This document shows, one piece after another, positions 6,610 to 13,977 of a stretch of 18,643 bases of DNA (position 1 is the stretch's first letter; each line of letters opens with the position of its first letter). The translations under genes were made by a program, and so were the position numbers. The notes under the pieces were generated by a model. It worked only from the letters and a program-made list of their open reading frames with translations. It had not been told where the DNA came from and searched no databases. The stretch comes from Actinomycetota bacterium. GTDB lineage: Bacteria; Actinomycetota; Thermoleophilia; Solirubrobacterales; 70-9. Where the stretch lies: assembly GCA_018268695.1 (NCBI GenBank), contig JAFDWD010001102.1, positions 1 through 18,643 on the forward strand, read 5' to 3'.

Positions 6610-7674
6610 CTAGCCGGCGGCGGGGCTCGGGGCCGCGGCGAGGGCCGCCAGCAGGTCGGCCTGGGTGACGAGGCCGCGGAGGGCGCCGGTGTCGGGGTCG
6701 ACGACCATCGCCGCGTGGCGGTGGCCGTCGGTGAGCGGGCCGGTCAGCTTGACCGCGGGCTCGTCGGGGGTGACGGTGAGCGGCGCGGTCATCAGGTCGT
6801 CGACCGTCGCGCCGCGGCCGCCCCGGCGGGCGAGCTCGCGCAGGCCGACGCCGCCGATCGGGCGCTCGCCGTCGTCGAGGACGGGCAGGAGGCGGACGCC
6901 GCTCTCGAGCAGGAGCTGCCGGGCCATCGCGGGCTCGGCGTGGCGGGAGACCGAGATCACGTCGCGGGACATGATCTCGCCGCAGGTCAGCTCCGGGCGG
7001 CGGCGGGCAAGGACCTGGAGCTCCAGCTCGGTGAGCAGGAGGCGGAGGTCGTCGCGGTCGATGTCGAAGGTCTCGCCGACCCCGGCGAGGACGGCGTCGA
7101 GGTCCTCGTCGCGCACCCCGACCCGGGCGGTCGGCAGCGGGTCGCGGGTCGGCGTCTCCGCCGCCTGCCGGTGTGGGTAGGGATGGCCGGAGAGGCGGTG
7201 GAAGGCCCAGCCGACGGCGACGAGGAGCGTCGCGTCGAGGGCCACTGGCGCGAGCGGGAACCACCAGCCGGCCGGGTCGACGAGGCCGCCGCCGATCACC
7301 CCGGTGAGCGCGGCGGCGCCGCCCGGCGGGTGGAGCGAGCGGGTCACCGACATCACGCCGATCGCCAGTCCCACGCCGATCCCGCAGGCGACGGCGCCGT
7401 GGCCGAGCGCCTGACCCACGGCGAAGCCGGTGAGGGCCGAGAGCGAGTTGCCGCCGACGATCGGCCACGGCTGGGCCATCGGGCTGGCGGGGACGGCAAA
7501 GAGGAGGACCGCAGAGGCGCCCATCGGGGCGACGATCCAGGGGAGAGCCTCGCCGTCGCCGTGGATCAGCGCCGCGACGAAACCCGCGAGGCCGATCCCG
7601 ACGACCGCGCCGAGGCAGGCGAAGGCCCGGTCGCGAGCGGTCGCGCCGGGCAGGATGGGGGCAAAGCGACGCAA
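6610..7674 (-). CDS. HPP family membrane protein with C-terminal CBS domain pair
   Basis: 354 aa, read from a TTG at 7674. No good ribosome site is seen, so the exact start is uncertain. The N-terminal half has about four to five membrane segments (about 17-38, 46-62, 74-92, 95-112, 140-157) and the family signature SLHPPGGAAAL at residues 113-123, which gives HPP proteins their name. HPP proteins are thought to be integral membrane transport-like proteins; a nitrite-transport role is reported for chloroplast members. Two CBS motifs follow at about 231-283 and 292-346, probably a cytoplasmic adenine-nucleotide sensor controlling the membrane part. The gene ends towards the collagen-like gene across a palindrome-rich gap. 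Upstream lies a 20-bp hairpin that separates it from the VOC gene, so it probably has its own promoter. The substrate cannot be told from sequence. Confidence 0.85.
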   Translation of the reverse strand: MRRFAPILPGATARDRAFACLGAVVGIGLAGFVAALIHGDGEALPWIVAPMGASAVLLFAVPASPMAQPWPIVGGNSLSALTGFAVGQALGHGAVACGIGVGLAIGVMSVTRSLHPPGGAAALTGVIGGGLVDPAGWWFPLAPVALDATLLVAVGWAFHRLSGHPYPHRQAAETPTRDPLPTARVGVRDEDLDAVLAGVGETFDIDRDDLRLLLTELELQVLARRRPELTCGEIMSRDVISVSRHAEPAMARQLLLESGVRLLPVLDDGERPIGGVGLRELARRGGRGATVDDLMTAPLTVTPDEPAVKLTGPLTDGHRHAAMVVDPDTGALRGLVTQADLLAALAAAPSPAAG

Positions 7675-7709
7675 GGGGCCGCGGAGCCTATTGCCCCCGC
7701 CACCTCCAG

Positions 7710-7758
7710 GTTGATGGGCCGAAAACCGGTCACATAGTCCGGTTTTCGGCCCATCAAC
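7710..7758 (-). terminator. 20-bp perfect hairpin after the VOC gene; likely terminator
   Basis: GTTGATGGGCCGAAAACCGG at 7710-7729 is repeated perfectly inverted at 7739-7758 around a 9-nt loop. It begins five bases after the stop codon of the minus-strand VOC gene and lies before the HPP gene, which fits a terminator for VOC transcripts. There is no clear T-run. The perfectly symmetric stem could work on either strand. Confidence 0.65.
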
Positions 7759-7762
7759 ATCG

Positions 7763-8197
7763 TCAGGCGGTTTCGGCGGCGAACTCGGCGGGGCCCTTTT
7801 CCACGGCTACCGGGTCCATCCAGGCGATCTCCCAGAGGTGGCCGTCGAGGTCGTGGAAGCTGCGCTGGTACATGAAGCCGTAGTCCTGCGGGTCCTTGGC
7901 GGCGCCCGCCCCGGCGGCCTCGGCGGCGGCGGCCAGCGCGTCGACCTCCTCGCGGTCGGCGGCGCTGACGCAGGCGGTAAGGGCGGTCTCCTTGGCCGCG
8001 TCGGCGACCGGTCGGGTGACGAAGTCGGCGAAGCGGTCGCGCTGCAGCAGCATCACGTAGGCCTGCTCGGAGACGACCATGCAGGCGGCGCCCTCGTCGC
8101 AGAACTTCTCGTCGAAGTCGAAGCCGAGCGCGGCGAAGAAGGCGCGACTGGCGGACAGGTCGGCGACGGGCAGGTTGAGGAAAAGCAGGCGGGGCAT
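7763..8197 (-). CDS. VOC (glyoxalase/bleomycin-resistance-like) family protein
   Basis: 144 aa from the ATG at 8197, chosen because GGAGT lies a few bases upstream; a longer frame back to 8320 would overlap the divergent sigma gene and is not VOC-like. The chain starts [20 protein letters not shown], typical of VOC first-strand/helix modules, and ends with [14 protein letters not shown], the usual last-strand motif. This gives two beta-alpha-beta-beta-beta modules in 144 residues, the normal length of a dimeric VOC protein. The family covers lyases, dioxygenases and antibiotic-binding proteins; the reaction cannot be told here. It is divergent from an ECF sigma factor gene with only 43 bp between the start codons, so the pair is probably coregulated. 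Confidence 0.85.
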   Translation of the reverse strand: MPRLLFLNLPVADLSASRAFFAALGFDFDEKFCDEGAACMVVSEQAYVMLLQRDRFADFVTRPVADAAKETALTACVSAADREEVDALAAAAEAAGAGAAKDPQDYGFMYQRSFHDLDGHLWEIAWMDPVAVEKGPAEFAAETA

Positions 8198-8240
8198 CCG
8201 GTAACTCCTTTGGCGAGTGGGTTCGTTATAAGGAGAGACG
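8198..8240. promoter_or_regulatory. 43-bp divergent regulatory gap with both ribosome sites
   Basis: The gap holds a ribosome site for the VOC gene on the minus strand (GGAGT) and AGGAGAG at 8231-8237 for the sigma gene on the plus strand. It is too short to hold two full non-overlapping promoters, so at least one promoter must reach into the opposite gene. No convincing housekeeping -35/-10 pair is seen, which would fit use of the encoded ECF factor itself, but that is inference. Confidence 0.4.
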
Positions 8241-9284
8241 GTGCCCACGCCCGGAACTGATCGGTCCGGTGGAGATCTCGTCCTCGAGGGCGAGATGGAG
8301 CGGCTGCGCCCCAGCCTCACCGGCTACTGCTACCGCATGCTCGGCAGCGGCTTCGAGGCCGAGGACGCGACCCAGGAGACGCTGCTCCGCGCCTGGCGCC
8401 GCTCCGACACCCTGGCGGAGCCGGCGGCGCTGAAGTCCTGGCTCTTCACCATCGCCACCAACGTCTGCCTCGACCAGATCGACGCCCGCAAGCGCCGCGC
8501 CCGCCCGGTCGACCTCGCCGACCCCGGCACGGCCGAGACCCCGGTCGGCGCGCCGCTCCCGGAGACCACCTGGATCCTGCCGATCGCCAGCGGCCAGGTC
8601 GCCGACCCGGGCGCCGACCCCGAGGCCCAGGCAACCGAACGGGAGGCCCTCCGCCTCGCCTTCGTCGCCGCCCTCCAGCACCTGCCGGCGCGCCAGCGCG
8701 TCGTCCTCGTCCTGCGCGAGGTGCTCCGCTGGAGCGCCAAGGAGGTCGCCGACGTGCTCGAGACCTCGGTCGCCTCGGTCAACTCCGCCCTGCAGCGGGC
8801 CCGCGCCACCCTCGACGAGCTCGACCTCGAGGACGACCAGGCGCCGGCCCGCCCCTCGACCGAGGACGAGCAGCGTCTCCTCGACCAGTACCTCGAGGCG
8901 TTCGCCGAGTACGACATCGACCGCATCGTCGCCCTCTTGCGCTACGACGTCGTCTTCGACATGCCACCGCTGCCGCTCTGGATCCGCGGCCCCGAGGAAG
9001 TCGGCACCTTCATGCTCGGCCAGGGCGCCGCCTGCCGCGGCTCGAAGCTCCGCGCCCTCTCGGCCAACGGCCTTCCCGCCTACGCCTCCTACAAACCCGA
9101 CCCGGAGTCCGGCGCCTGGCTGCCCTGGTCGGTGACCCTGCTGGAAGCCGAGGCCGGCGACGGTGCCCCGGCCCTCGGCGGCATCCACAACTTCCTCGCC
9201 CCCTTCATGCCGAACCTGTTCGCCAGCTTCGGCCTGCCGGAGCGCCTCGAAGACGCCGACCCGGTGATCGCCTCAGGACACTAG
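8241..9284 (+). CDS. ECF RNA polymerase sigma factor with SnoaL-like C-terminal domain (SigJ/SigG/TIGR02960 type)
   Basis: 347 aa from the GTG at 8241, placed by AGGAGAG just upstream. Sigma region 2 spans about residues 16-85 ([37 protein letters not shown]). Region 4 spans about 136-190 ([41 protein letters not shown]). A C-terminal domain from about 208 to 335 ([31 protein letters not shown]) is the SnoaL-like fold seen in the large ECF groups that lack a classical anti-sigma factor, where this domain controls activity. No anti-sigma gene is adjacent, in agreement. It is divergent from a VOC gene, a likely target. The stop codon overlaps the stop of the convergent 329-aa gene. Confidence 0.92.
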   Translation: MPTPGTDRSGGDLVLEGEMERLRPSLTGYCYRMLGSGFEAEDATQETLLRAWRRSDTLAEPAALKSWLFTIATNVCLDQIDARKRRARPVDLADPGTAETPVGAPLPETTWILPIASGQVADPGADPEAQATEREALRLAFVAALQHLPARQRVVLVLREVLRWSAKEVADVLETSVASVNSALQRARATLDELDLEDDQAPARPSTEDEQRLLDQYLEAFAEYDIDRIVALLRYDVVFDMPPLPLWIRGPEEVGTFMLGQGAACRGSKLRALSANGLPAYASYKPDPESGAWLPWSVTLLEAEAGDGAPALGGIHNFLAPFMPNLFASFGLPERLEDADPVIASGH

Positions 9285-10270
9285 CTCGTCGGCTCGGGAG
9301 CGCCGGTGCAGGTGGTGAAGTTTTCGCAGAGCCGGGCGGTGAAGCCGGGGCCGGTGAGGGGGACGGTGCCGATCGTGCCGGGGAACGCGATGGTGAGGTC
9401 GCCGGTCCAGGTGGCGGCGGTCGGCGATTCGGCGTGATACGTGCCGGTGCCGGCGAAGGGCGCGGGCGGGGTGACGGTGGCGTCGGTGAGGGTCCCGATC
9501 GGGCCGGGGACGAGGTAGTAGGCGGAGACCGTGTTGCGATAGGTGAGGGCGAGGACCTCGATGCCGCGCTTCTCGGCCGACCAGCTCGCGCCGAAGGCGA
9601 CGGTCGGAATGCCGCCGGAGGAAGTCGGCGGTTCGGATTGCGGGTAGCCGGTGGCGGAGAAGGAGACCGTGGGAGCGCCCGCCGGGGCGACCGGGCCCGC
9701 GACCGCGAGGTCGGCGTTCTTCGGGCCGCTCGACCCTCCCGTGAACGCCCCGCCTTCGACTTCCTTGCAGACCCGGCGCGAGTCTTCCCTGACGTTGCCC
9801 TGGGCGGCCGAGGCATCGGCCGCGGAGAAGCCGCCTTCGGCGCGGAAGGAGATCGTCCCCCGGAAGGTGCCCCTGTGGATGGTCTGGATCGAGCTGCCGC
9901 AGACCGAGTTCGCCGGGTACTTCGTCTTCCACGCTTTTTCCTGCTCGAAGCTGACGTGGATCCGGCCAAGGCCCGGGAACCTCGCGTCGAAGCCACCGCG
10001 CCGGGACATCGGAGCCTCGACCGAGTACCTCACCTCCATCAATTCCACCTTGTAGCGCTGGCGTTCCGCGGTGACGGTGACCCTTGCCTTCGGTTCGCCG
10101 GCCAGACGCTTGGCGGTCACCGCGAACCAGTAGCCGTTCGTTCCCTTGACCGAGAACGACAGTTCCGTCTTCGCCTTTTCAACCCGGTCGCTCGCGGCCG
10201 CCGTCGAGGCGAACGCCCCGAACAACACGCCGACAACGAGCACGACCAGCACCCTCGACGTACCGCTCAT
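9281..10270 (-). CDS. Secreted protein of unknown function
   Basis: 329 aa from the ATG at 10270. The first 26 residues form a signal peptide with an AAA-S cleavage region (FASTAAASD). The mature part is rich in Gly, Thr, Ser and Ala with alternating hydrophobic residues, suggesting beta-sandwich domains. Four cysteines (124, 168, 315, 321) could make two disulfides. I recognise no family, catalytic motif or anchor. It lies 43 bp downstream of the serine hydrolase on the same strand. There is no ribosome site; TAGACT at 10282-10277 ends six bases before the ATG, so a leaderless transcript is possible. Its TAG and the sigma factor's TAG share the palindrome CTAG at 9281-9284. Confidence 0.8.
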   Translation of the reverse strand: MSGTSRVLVVLVVGVLFGAFASTAAASDRVEKAKTELSFSVKGTNGYWFAVTAKRLAGEPKARVTVTAERQRYKVELMEVRYSVEAPMSRRGGFDARFPGLGRIHVSFEQEKAWKTKYPANSVCGSSIQTIHRGTFRGTISFRAEGGFSAADASAAQGNVREDSRRVCKEVEGGAFTGGSSGPKNADLAVAGPVAPAGAPTVSFSATGYPQSEPPTSSGGIPTVAFGASWSAEKRGIEVLALTYRNTVSAYYLVPGPIGTLTDATVTPPAPFAGTGTYHAESPTAATWTGDLTIAFPGTIGTVPLTGPGFTARLCENFTTCTGAPEPTS

Positions 10271-10276
10271 ACGCCG

Positions 10277-10282
10277 AGTCTA
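10277..10282 (-). promoter_or_regulatory. Possible -10 element for a leaderless transcript
   Basis: TAGACT on the minus strand matches the actinobacterial TANNNT -10 form and ends 6 nt before the ATG of the secreted 329-aa protein gene, which has no Shine-Dalgarno site. No -35 sequence is recognisable. Weak support. Confidence 0.3.
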
Positions 10283-10313
10283 TGTCGCGATACCGGCCCC
10301 GGGGACGTTTATC

Positions 10314-11585
10314 TCAGTTGTTCGCCGCGGCCGGGTTGCCGCCCGGCACGTCGCCGGCGCCATAGAGCGTCGCGATGATCACCTTCGCCAGTTCGACCGC
10401 GGCGTTTTCCCCGGTCACCGGGGAGGCGGCGAGGTTGGTGGCGAGGATGATCGTGTCGCCCGTCTCGATGTCGTAGGCCATGAAGCTCGAGTAGCCGGGG
10501 ATCTGGCCGTCGTGGCCGACGATGCCGGGGGCGAATTCGGCGAGGCCGATGCCGTACTTGGGGCTCTTGGCGCCGGGGACGATCGGGCGCAGGCTGTTCA
10601 AGCGGACCTTCTGCATCTTCGGGCTGAGCAGGCCCTTCCCGGTGCCGAGCGCCTTCGCGTAGGTGGCGAGCTCGGCCGGGGTCGAGATCGCGCCGCCCGC
10701 GGTCCAGGCCCAGGACGGGCTGGCGTCGGTGTAGTCGATCGGCAGGAGGCTGCCGTCGAGCGCCGCCGCCTGTTCGGCTTTCGGCACCGCGTAGCTATCG
10801 ATCGTCGCGACGTTGGTGCCGAACTGGTAGCCCTGCGCGTGCGGGCCGGGGATCTTCCATTCGCTCGGTTCGGGGAGGGAACTGTGCTTCATCTTCAATG
10901 GGCCGAAGATCCGTTCCTGGAAGGCTTCCGAGGCCGTCTCCCCGGTCAGCTTCTCGATCACGACCCCGAGCAGCGCGATGTTCGTGTTGCTGTATTCGTA
11001 CTCTGCCCCCGGAGCGAAGTTGGGCTTGTGGGAGAAGGCGATCTTCAGCAGTTCGCTCGACTTCCACGCCTTCTTCGGCTGCCTGTCGAGGGTTTCGTTG
11101 AAGCCGCGGTCGAAGGTGTAGCTATAGAGGCCACTTCGCATCTCGGCCAGTTCGCGGATCGTGATCTTCTTGCCGTTCGGGACGCCGGGGACGAACTTCC
11201 CGATCGGGTCGTTCAGCTTCAGCTTGCCTTCTTCGACCAGCTGCAGGATCACGGTCGAGGTCATCGTCTTGGTGTTCGAGCCGATGCGGAAGAGGTCGCT
11301 CATCTTCATCGGCACCTGCTTGCCGATCTCGGCGGTGCCGAAGGTCCAGCGCCAGTTGCCTTTCGACGGCGAGTCGATCAGCAACGCGATGCCCGGGACG
11401 GCGTTTTCCTTCATCGCCACCGGCAGCGACTGGGTCAGCTTCGCCGCGAAGGCGGGCTGCTTCGCCGGCTTGGACGCCGGCTTCTGGGCGCCGCTGCTGG
11501 AGGCGACTCCGCCGACGGCGACGGCCAGCGCACAGACGACGACCGCAAGGAGGACACGACCCGTAACCGCATTCTTGGTCCGCAT
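10314..11585 (-). CDS. Exported serine hydrolase, beta-lactamase/D-Ala-D-Ala carboxypeptidase fold (class C-like)
   Basis: 423 aa from the ATG at 11585, which has GGGAGGG nine bases upstream; a TTG two codons earlier is too close to that site. The signal peptide covers about residues 1-34. The active-site triad of the family is complete: SNTK at 103-106 (Ser nucleophile and Lys), YSN at 198-200, and HDG at 358-360 in place of KTG, as in class C-like esterase/DD-peptidase relatives. Such proteins act outside the membrane on peptidoglycan peptides or small esters; the substrate is not predictable. The length is normal for this group. It lies between two other exported-protein genes on the same strand, 135 bp after the collagen-like gene and its hairpin, and 43 bp before the unknown secreted protein. 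Glu is mostly coded by GAA. Confidence 0.9.
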   Translation of the reverse strand: MRTKNAVTGRVLLAVVVCALAVAVGGVASSSGAQKPASKPAKQPAFAAKLTQSLPVAMKENAVPGIALLIDSPSKGNWRWTFGTAEIGKQVPMKMSDLFRIGSNTKTMTSTVILQLVEEGKLKLNDPIGKFVPGVPNGKKITIRELAEMRSGLYSYTFDRGFNETLDRQPKKAWKSSELLKIAFSHKPNFAPGAEYEYSNTNIALLGVVIEKLTGETASEAFQERIFGPLKMKHSSLPEPSEWKIPGPHAQGYQFGTNVATIDSYAVPKAEQAAALDGSLLPIDYTDASPSWAWTAGGAISTPAELATYAKALGTGKGLLSPKMQKVRLNSLRPIVPGAKSPKYGIGLAEFAPGIVGHDGQIPGYSSFMAYDIETGDTIILATNLAASPVTGENAAVELAKVIIATLYGAGDVPGGNPAAANN

Positions 11586-11658
11586 GACCAATAACCCTCC
11601 CAGACCCGAGACCGGAGCGAAAGGGACCTAGGTCCATGTCCTCAAGGAGAGGCGAGAG

Positions 11659-11691
11659 GGCGCCGACCCGGTCGTGTCCCGGGTCGGCGCC
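11659..11691 (-). terminator. GC-rich hairpin after the second collagen-like gene
   Basis: Perfect 13-bp inverted arms GGCGCCGACCCGG (11659-11671) and its complement (11679-11691) enclose a 7-nt loop, 29 bp after the collagen-like stop on the minus strand. A pyrimidine-rich stretch follows but no T-run. This is a probable terminator separating that gene from the serine hydrolase. A 14-bp palindrome, GGCCGAGCTCGGCC (11704-11717), lies between it and the stop. Confidence 0.6.
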
Positions 11692-11720
11692 TCCCGCTGG
11701 TCGGGCCGAGCTCGGCCTCG

Positions 11721-12299
11721 CTACGGAATGAGGAACGAGAACTGGGCGTCCTTGGCCGCGCCGTCGTTCCAGATTTTGACCTCCAGCTCCCCGGCGTTGC
11801 AGTCCAGGTTGGTGGATCGGATCTGGGCGATGGTTTTGTTGGTCCCGCTGTTGGCGTAGTCGGCGCTGACCAGCAGCGTCGCGGTGTCCGGATCGATTCC
11901 GCCACCCGGGGTGATGCAGTAGGTGCCGGTTTCGGGGTGGCGGATCGAGGCGTTCTTGCTGCGGGCTTCGATCAGGCCACCGGCGTTGTTGGCGGTCTCG
12001 CCGTAGGCGCGCGCGGTGCCGGCAGGCCCGGTCGGGCCCGTGGGGCCAGCCGGGCCTTTCGCGCCGGTCGCGCCCGTCGCCCCGGTCGCGCCTTTCGGCC
12101 CCGTCGCCCCGGTCAGCGTCGCTTTGGCTTTCTGACTCAGTTTCGCCGGCGTGACGGCTTCTTTCTTCAGAGCTCGGGTGCCGATCGATTCTTTTTCGAA
12201 CTGGGAGGCGGCGAAGGCGGAACCTCCCCCGACGACGAGCAGGAGACAGATCGTGGAGATGACATTGGCGTACGTGAGCCGCTTACGGATGCGAGACAT
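11721..12299 (-). CDS. Exported collagen-like protein (second copy type)
   Basis: 192 aa from the ATG at 12299, with AAAGGA a few bases upstream. The N-terminus RLTYANVISTICLLLVVGGG then SAFAAS is the same leader type as in the collagen-like protein of the five-gene operon, followed by the shared kind of linker (ESIGTRALKKEAVTPAKLS; the other has [19 protein letters not shown]). Eleven Gly-X-Y triplets (residues 64-96) are rich in GAT and GPT, with Thr rather than charged residues in Y. A beta-rich C-terminal domain of about 95 residues has two cysteines. It is likely a surface or secreted trimeric protein. The similarity of leader and linker to the 5611-6327 product suggests a paralogous family; the C-terminal heads differ. 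Confidence 0.87.
   Translation of the reverse strand: MSRIRKRLTYANVISTICLLLVVGGGSAFAASQFEKESIGTRALKKEAVTPAKLSQKAKATLTGATGPKGATGATGATGAKGPAGPTGPTGPAGTARAYGETANNAGGLIEARSKNASIRHPETGTYCITPGGGIDPDTATLLVSADYANSGTNKTIAQIRSTNLDCNAGELEVKIWNDGAAKDAQFSFLIP
12012..12110 (-). repeat. Collagen-like Gly-X-Y coding repeat, 11 triplets
   Basis: Eleven uninterrupted Gly-X-Y triplets dominated by GAT and GPT/GPA, coding for a short triple-helix stalk. The low complexity and near-repeats at the DNA level make it prone to length change. Confidence 0.88.
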
Positions 12300-12452
12300 G
12301 CGAGTCCTTTCAAGACAAGACGGTTAGGTCGGCACAGTGCCCCTAGGCCGCGGCCCTTCGCAACGTGGTCGCACCGAAGGATTAAGCCGAGACGGGGTCC
12401 CGCCGGGTCAGGAGCAGCGGCGTCCACGTCTCATAAATGGATTGGTTTCCTA

Positions 12453-12458
12453 TATAAT
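12453..12458 (+). promoter_or_regulatory. -10 element (TATAAT) of a leaderless MFS-transporter transcript
   Basis: A perfect TATAAT sits in an AT-rich island within very GC-rich DNA and ends seven bases before the GTG at 12466, so transcription should begin at or next to the start codon. No ribosome site is present. The -35 region (around 12430-12435, CTCATA) is poor. The AT-rich island at 12431-12460 could also hold a repressor operator, but no clear palindrome is seen. Confidence 0.7.
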
Positions 12459-12465
12459 TGACGCC

Positions 12466-13977
12466 GTGCTCAGGTCCAGCACCACGCCCGATTCCAGGGC
12501 CGGCGAGGTCGGTCGACCGTTCGTCGCGGTACTGGTCGGCATCACCCTCGTCGTCTCGATCATCTCCAGCCTCGGCGCGCCGCTCTTGCCCGACGTCGCC
12601 AAGGACCTCGACGTCTCGCTGCCGAACGCCCAGTGGTCGCTCACCGCGGCGCTGATCGCCGGGGCGATCGCGGCCCCGGTCCTCGGGCGGCTCGGGGACG
12701 GGCGGCACCGACGCCGGTCGATCCTCGGCGCGCTCGTCATCGTCACCGCCGGCGGCGTCGTCGCCGGGCTGGCCGACTCGCTACCGCTGCTGATCGTCGG
12801 CCGCGTGATGCAGGGCATCGGCCTCGGGCTCGCGCCGATCGCGATGGCCGCCGCGCGCGACCACCTGCAAGGCGAGCACGCCCGCCGCACGATCGCCCTG
12901 CTGTCGGTCAGCGGCGCCACCGGGCTCGGCGCGGGCTACCCGCTGAGCGGCCTGATCGCCGAGCAGATCGACCTCCACGCGGCCTTCTTCTTCGGCGCCG
13001 TGCTGAGCGCCGCCGCGCTCCTCGCCGCCTACCTGGAGATCCCCTCGAACGAGGACGGGCCGGCGGTCTCCCTCGACGTGACCGGCGCCGCCGTCGGCGC
13101 GATCGCGGTAGTGGCGCTGATGGTCGGCATCGGCCAGGGACACGAATGGGGCTGGGCCTCGACCGCCACGATCGCCTGCTTCGTCATCGCGATCGCGGTC
13201 GGCGCCGCCTGGATCCGGGCGCAGCTCCGCGCCGCCGAGCCACTCGTCGACCTCAGCCAGCTGCGCCACCGCGCGGTGCTCGGCGCCGACGTCTCGGCGG
13301 CCCTGCTCGGCATCGCCCTCTACATGTTCCTCACCGTGATCACCGAGTTCGTCCAGACCCCGTCGGCGGAGGGCTTCGGCTTCGACGCCTCGACCCTGGT
13401 CGCGGGCCTCTGCCTGGTCCCGTTCTCGGTCGCCAGCCTGCTCGGCAGCCGGCTGATGACGGCGACCCTGCGCCGCTTCGGCTCCCGCACCGCGCTCGCC
13501 ATCGGCGGCACGGCGATCGTCGCGGCCGGCGTCTTCTTCGCCCTCGTCCACGGGGCACTCTGGCAGGCCTGCGTGATGATGGCCCTGCTCGGGATCGGCT
13601 TCGGCTTCACCTTCGCCGCGATCCCCGGGCTGATCACCCGCTCGGTGCCGGGCCAGGAGGTGGGCAGCGCGATGGGCTTCTACCAGGTGGTCCGCTCGAT
13701 CGGCTTCTCCGCCGGCAGCGCCCTGGTCGCCTCGATCCTCGCCTCCCACGAGGTCGCCGGCTCGAGCTTCCCCGCCGTCGGCGGCTACACCACCGCCCTC
13801 TGGGTCGGCGCCGGGACCGCCGTCTTCGCGACCCTGGTCGCGGTGGCGCTGGCGCCCCGAGAGCGCCGTGGTTCGGCGCCCATCGACGAGGACGAGCTGG
13901 AGACCTGGCGCGACGACGCCGAGTTGGCGAGCGCCGGCCTGATCGACGGCGAGGCCGAGGTGGCGATCCGGCGCTAG
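12466..13977 (+). CDS. MFS transporter, 14-helix DHA2-type drug exporter family
   Basis: 503 aa from the GTG at 12466, chosen because a perfect -10 box ends 7 nt upstream; the open frame upstream to 12337 is not protein-like. Fourteen hydrophobic segments can be counted, as in the DHA2 (EmrB/QacA) family. The loop between helices 2 and 3 has GRLGDGRHRRRSI, close to MFS motif A. Helix 5 has GATGLGAGYPLSG, close to the antiporter motif C. Proton-driven export of drugs or metabolites is the usual role; the substrate is unknown. The C-terminus is a charged, acidic cytoplasmic tail. The gene is divergent from the second collagen-like gene, and its TAG overlaps the stop of the convergent VOC gene through a shared CTAG. 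No adjacent regulator gene is seen. Confidence 0.9.
   Translation: MLRSSTTPDSRAGEVGRPFVAVLVGITLVVSIISSLGAPLLPDVAKDLDVSLPNAQWSLTAALIAGAIAAPVLGRLGDGRHRRRSILGALVIVTAGGVVAGLADSLPLLIVGRVMQGIGLGLAPIAMAAARDHLQGEHARRTIALLSVSGATGLGAGYPLSGLIAEQIDLHAAFFFGAVLSAAALLAAYLEIPSNEDGPAVSLDVTGAAVGAIAVVALMVGIGQGHEWGWASTATIACFVIAIAVGAAWIRAQLRAAEPLVDLSQLRHRAVLGADVSAALLGIALYMFLTVITEFVQTPSAEGFGFDASTLVAGLCLVPFSVASLLGSRLMTATLRRFGSRTALAIGGTAIVAAGVFFALVHGALWQACVMMALLGIGFGFTFAAIPGLITRSVPGQEVGSAMGFYQVVRSIGFSAGSALVASILASHEVAGSSFPAVGGYTTALWVGAGTAVFATLVAVALAPRERRGSAPIDEDELETWRDDAELASAGLIDGEAEVAIRR

Noticed and set aside
6393..6668. 91-codon plus-strand frame across the palindromes
   Set aside because: It reads through both arms of the long inverted repeat, overlaps the end of the HPP gene and has no ribosome site or family resemblance.
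8198..8320. Longer N-terminus of the first VOC protein
   Set aside because: It overlaps the divergent sigma gene and lies upstream of the clear ribosome site used by the ATG at 8197.
11568..11571. Lipoprotein assignment for the serine hydrolase from the Cys in its signal peptide
   Set aside because: The residues before the Cys are VVV, not a lipobox ending in Gly/Ala/Ser, and the hydrophobic core continues past it.
12337..12465. Upstream start of the MFS gene
   Set aside because: It would place the -10 box inside the coding region and add a non-homologous polar stretch; GTG at 12466 fits a leaderless start.
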